7,525 nucleotides of DNA from NCBI GenBank assembly GCA_038239345.1, contig JBBSEX010000098.1, forward strand, positions 1 to 7,525, written 5' to 3'. The position numbers were made by a program, and so were the translations under genes. This DNA comes from JBBSEX01 sp038239345. Lineage in GTDB: Bacteria > Acidobacteriota > Terriglobia > Bryobacterales > Bryobacteraceae. Positions 6,137 to 7,525 of the stretch are shown here, piece by piece; positions within the stretch are counted from its first letter, which is position 1, and each line of letters begins with the position of its first letter. The notes beneath the pieces were generated by a model. It ran no database searches, had not been told where the DNA came from, and saw only the letters and a list, made by a program, of their open reading frames with translations.

Positions 6137-6979
6137 TCACGCGGCAGCAAGTACCGCTGGCTCGGGGGCAATGCCCCCGAGGATCACGGCAGCGGTTTGC
6201 TGGACGGCTTGCAAGCTCTCGCGCAGAAGGTTGGCGTCTCCATGCCAGAGCTGGATGTAGTCAGCGGATGCGGTTCCGTTCTGAAGGCCGACAGATTGGC
6301 AAACCACAAAGGCCACGGCTTCGGCTTCAGTTTCGCGCACCTTCTTTGTGGTCATCGTGCGACGGTCGCCCCGATGCAACATTTCGTGAGCGATCTCATG
6401 CGTTAGCGTGGAAAATTCCTCGGCGGGTTGCATCCCGGAAAGCAGCGTGATCTTGCCGCCATGGGAGAGACCCTTCGCGGGAGCAATTCTCTCGGAGAAA
6501 CCAAGCTCGATGTTTTGCCTTTCCACGAAGTTGAACAACCGTTCGCGGTAGCCGCTGACGTCGCCTTGTACTTCGGTGAGAGCGGGAAGCTCTTTGCCTT
6601 CCGTTTGCGTGACATCGAAGATATGTACGCCACGGAATCCGTACAGCGTCGGCTGACCCTCGGTTGCTGCGTCTTTACTTGCCTCGTCGGTCGCTACATC
6701 CTTGGTGCTTTGTCTCCCGACCATCGGAGCAAGAATGAAAATGCCTTTTTCGCCACGGCGAACGAAGCGGCCAAGCGAGTTCCAAGTGCGAAGTCCGGCA
6801 ACGTTGGTAGCATCCGGCTTCTGACGTGCGATCAGCATGATGTTGCCAAAGCTGTAATCGTGAAATTTCGCCATTGCTCCGAGATATGTGGCGAGAACCT
6901 CACTGTGACCGGACTCCAGTGATTGGACGAGAAAATCTACGGCTTCTTTGGTTCGTTGGTTGACTTCTTCTAATTTCAT
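6137..6979 (-). CDS. ArdC-like antirestriction protein with metallopeptidase motif, 280 aa
   Basis: The N-terminal part (about 1-125) matches the ArdC-type ssDNA-binding domain: SFGNIMLIARQKPDAT (43-58), AGLRTWNSLGRFVRRGEKGI (61-80) and FRGVHIFDVTQTEG (115-128). The C-terminal part carries the zincin motif HEIAH (194-198) with a downstream ETEAEAVAF (216-224) that would supply the third, glutamate, zinc ligand. ArdC proteins of conjugative plasmids bind incoming single-stranded DNA and protect it from restriction. This one appears full length with its catalytic residues intact. The frame is open upstream to 7198, but the ATG at 6979 is the start: it follows AAGGG with 8 nt spacing, it matches the family's usual N-terminus, and the upstream part is low-quality sequence. 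It is convergent with the glycosidase-like gene (76 nt gap), and its leader carries a large inverted repeat. Confidence 0.85.
   Translation of the reverse strand: MKLEEVNQRTKEAVDFLVQSLESGHSEVLATYLGAMAKFHDYSFGNIMLIARQKPDATNVAGLRTWNSLGRFVRRGEKGIFILAPMVGRQSTKDVATDEASKDAATEGQPTLYGFRGVHIFDVTQTEGKELPALTEVQGDVSGYRERLFNFVERQNIELGFSERIAPAKGLSHGGKITLLSGMQPAEEFSTLTHEIAHEMLHRGDRRTMTTKKVRETEAEAVAFVVCQSVGLQNGTASADYIQLWHGDANLLRESLQAVQQTAAVILGGIAPEPAVLAAA
6161..6181. repeat. Perfect 9-bp-arm hairpin inside the 3' end of the ArdC-like gene
   Basis: CTCGGGGGC (6161-6169) and GCCCCCGAG (6173-6181) are perfectly complementary around a 3-nt loop. The hairpin lies about 20 nt before the stop codon, in the codons for LGGIAPE. 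No T run follows on either strand. It may protect the 3' end of the message, or slow transcription coming from the convergent plus-strand operon. It may also be only a by-product of Gly/Pro codons. Confidence 0.4.
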
Positions 6980-6994
6980 GTTTTTCCCTTTCTG

Positions 6995-7055
6995 CCGGTA
7001 TCGGCTTGTTTTTTTCTTCACTAGAGCGCAGCGGGAAAAAACAAGCCGATACTGG
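6995..7055 (-). promoter_or_regulatory. Near-perfect 20-bp inverted repeat in the ArdC leader
   Basis: CCGGTATCGGCTTGTTTTTT (6995-7014) and AAAAAACAAGCCGATACTGG (7036-7055) are complementary at 19 of 20 positions, with a 21-nt spacer. The one exception is a G-T. Similarity continues weakly outward (CCCTTTCTG against GGAAGGG). The inner edge of the repeat lies 15 nt upstream of the ArdC start codon, next to its ribosome binding site. In the minus-strand RNA it would form a long hairpin. As DNA it could be an operator or a recombination or initiator site. The pairing is seen; the role is inferred. Confidence 0.7.
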
Positions 7056-7114
7056 TGGAAGGGACAGAACGGAGGCCGAAGGAGAGTGGCAGGGCGTGAG
7101 TGAAAGCGCGGCGA

Positions 7115-7167
7115 GTGCCAAACGCGGTTGGGTTTCGTTTGGCGCGAAACCGGCGCAGTCCGAAACG
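7115..7167 (-). promoter_or_regulatory. Two mutually exclusive hairpins and CGAAAC words upstream of ardC-like gene
   Basis: GCCAAACG (7117-7124) can pair with CGTTTGGC (7136-7143), extended by a G-T and a G-C to 7115/7145. GGTTTCG (7131-7137) can instead pair with CGAAACC (7145-7151). The two stems share bases and cannot form together. A further CGAAACG lies at 7161-7167. The arrangement resembles an antiterminator/terminator or operator cluster, but there is no U tract and no leader peptide that I can defend. Confidence 0.3.
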
Positions 7168-7233
7168 CCCGTCCGAGCCGCAGCCAAGCGGCGTCCACCC
7201 GGAAGAGGACGAAGTGGAGAAAGACGGCGTAGC

Positions 7234-7389
7234 TTAGCTGAGCAACCTATGGAGTTCCTGCTCTACTTTGCTCAATAAGTCCGGACGGTTACCTGGCTGA
7301 AGATCTAGCATGCGGACTGCGGTAGTTCGAAGAATCTCAGTCTCTTGATCCTTAGCTGGCTCTGAGAACGGGCGCAGTGCACCCTTGAC
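7234..7389 (-). pseudogene. 3' end of a minus-strand gene cut by the right IS
   Basis: On the minus strand, 51 codons are open from 7389 to TAA (7236-7234). The peptide begins VKGALRPFSEPAKDQETEIL, continues TTAVRMLDLQPGNRPDLL, and ends SKVEQELHRLLS. Hydrophobic and charged residues are spaced as in a helical C-terminal domain, and codon use looks protein-like, unlike the other frames here. There is no start, and the frame reaches the IS3 terminus at 7391. The simplest reading is that the IS inserted into this gene and its 5' part lies beyond the element. It has the same orientation as the ArdC-like gene, 254 nt upstream of it. I do not recognise the family. Confidence 0.5.
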
Positions 7390-7390
7390 G

Positions 7391-7525
7391 TGCCCTCGAT
7401 AATCTGGACCAGATAAAATTGAGGATTTCAGGATCGGCGCAGAAGGAAGAAGCGACGAAAAGGAGATCCGAAGATGAAAAAAGGGCGGTTCACAGAAGAA
7501 CAGATTATCGGCGTGCTGAAGCAGC
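7391..7525 (+). mobile_element. Second IS3-family insertion sequence, upstream terminus (partial)
   Basis: The element starts at 7391 with TGCCCTCGATAATCTGGACC, then AGATAAAATTG, and leads into an IS3-type OrfA at 7474. Its terminus aligns with that of the left element (TGC, CC, CGA, CTG, GAC, then A-rich AAAAT) but is clearly a different element, as is the OrfA start. It runs off the right edge. The 3 nt before it (ACG, 7388-7390) are a candidate target duplication that can be tested only at its far end. Confidence 0.75.
7474..7525 (+). CDS. IS3-family transposase OrfA, first 17 codons
   Basis: MKKGRFTEEQIIGVLKQ is the characteristic N-terminus of an IS3-family OrfA: a basic start, then the first helix of the helix-turn-helix that recognises the IS ends. 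The ATG at 7474 follows AGGAG (7461-7465) with 8 nt spacing. The gene continues past the right edge. Unlike the left element, its ribosome site is not enclosed in an obvious hairpin. Confidence 0.88.
   Translation, partial: MKKGRFTEEQIIGVLKQ

Noticed and set aside
6980..7198. Upstream 73-codon extension of the ArdC-like protein
   Set aside because: It would read through the inverted repeat, has no conserved features, and the family begins at the MKLEEV start with its own ribosome site.
7006..7278. Plus-strand 90-codon Arg-rich frame
   Set aside because: It overlaps the structured leader and lies antisense to the truncated gene, with no Shine-Dalgarno.
1..7525. CRISPR array, tRNA or rRNA genes
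   Set aside because: No regularly spaced repeats and no tRNA- or rRNA-like segments were seen on either strand.

Overview
The window looks like an accessory, plasmid- or island-type region of a moderately GC-rich, soil-type bacterium. Acidobacteriota or Pseudomonadota are plausible from the general flavour of the IS3 elements, the ArdC-like protein and the ParB remnant, but nothing here fixes the taxon. Two different IS3-family elements sit at the edges. Each shows only its upstream terminus and the first codons of its OrfA, and they point outward: the left one is read on the minus strand, the right one on the plus strand. Everything between about 181 and 7390 is therefore bracketed by insertion sequences.

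Layout: (1) 1-180, the start of an IS3 element, with a hairpin that covers the ribosome binding site and start codon of its transposase. (2) 181-659, no convincing gene. (3) 660-955, a small 76-residue protein with a strong Shine-Dalgarno, followed by a 22-codon reading frame coupled through an ATGA overlap. (4) 993-1267, minus strand, the C-terminal remnant of what looks like a ParB-family protein, with a clear intrinsic terminator after it. (5) 1268-1802, apparently non-coding, with a 15-bp perfect palindrome and a possible promoter. (6) 1803-6060, plus strand, the main cargo: an uncharacterised 1028-residue multidomain protein, then 43 nt later a 375-residue clan GH-A-type glycoside-hydrolase-like protein. 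(7) 6137-6979, minus strand, an intact ArdC-like antirestriction/metallopeptidase protein, preceded by a near-perfect 20-bp inverted repeat and further competing hairpins. (8) 7234-7389, the 3' end of a minus-strand gene cut off where the right IS begins at 7391.

How it fits together: the ArdC-like gene, the ParB remnant and the truncated gene all read on the minus strand and look like remains of a mobile-element backbone (DNA protection on transfer, and partition). The plus-strand 1028-aa/glycosidase pair lies between them as cargo. The pair is the strongest candidate for an undescribed system. Neither protein has a recognisable signal peptide or membrane segment, and the large one combines a coiled coil, a proline linker, a charged Thr/Glu-rich segment around an alternating beta strand, and a distinctive aromatic C-terminal block. 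Its function cannot be read from sequence alone.
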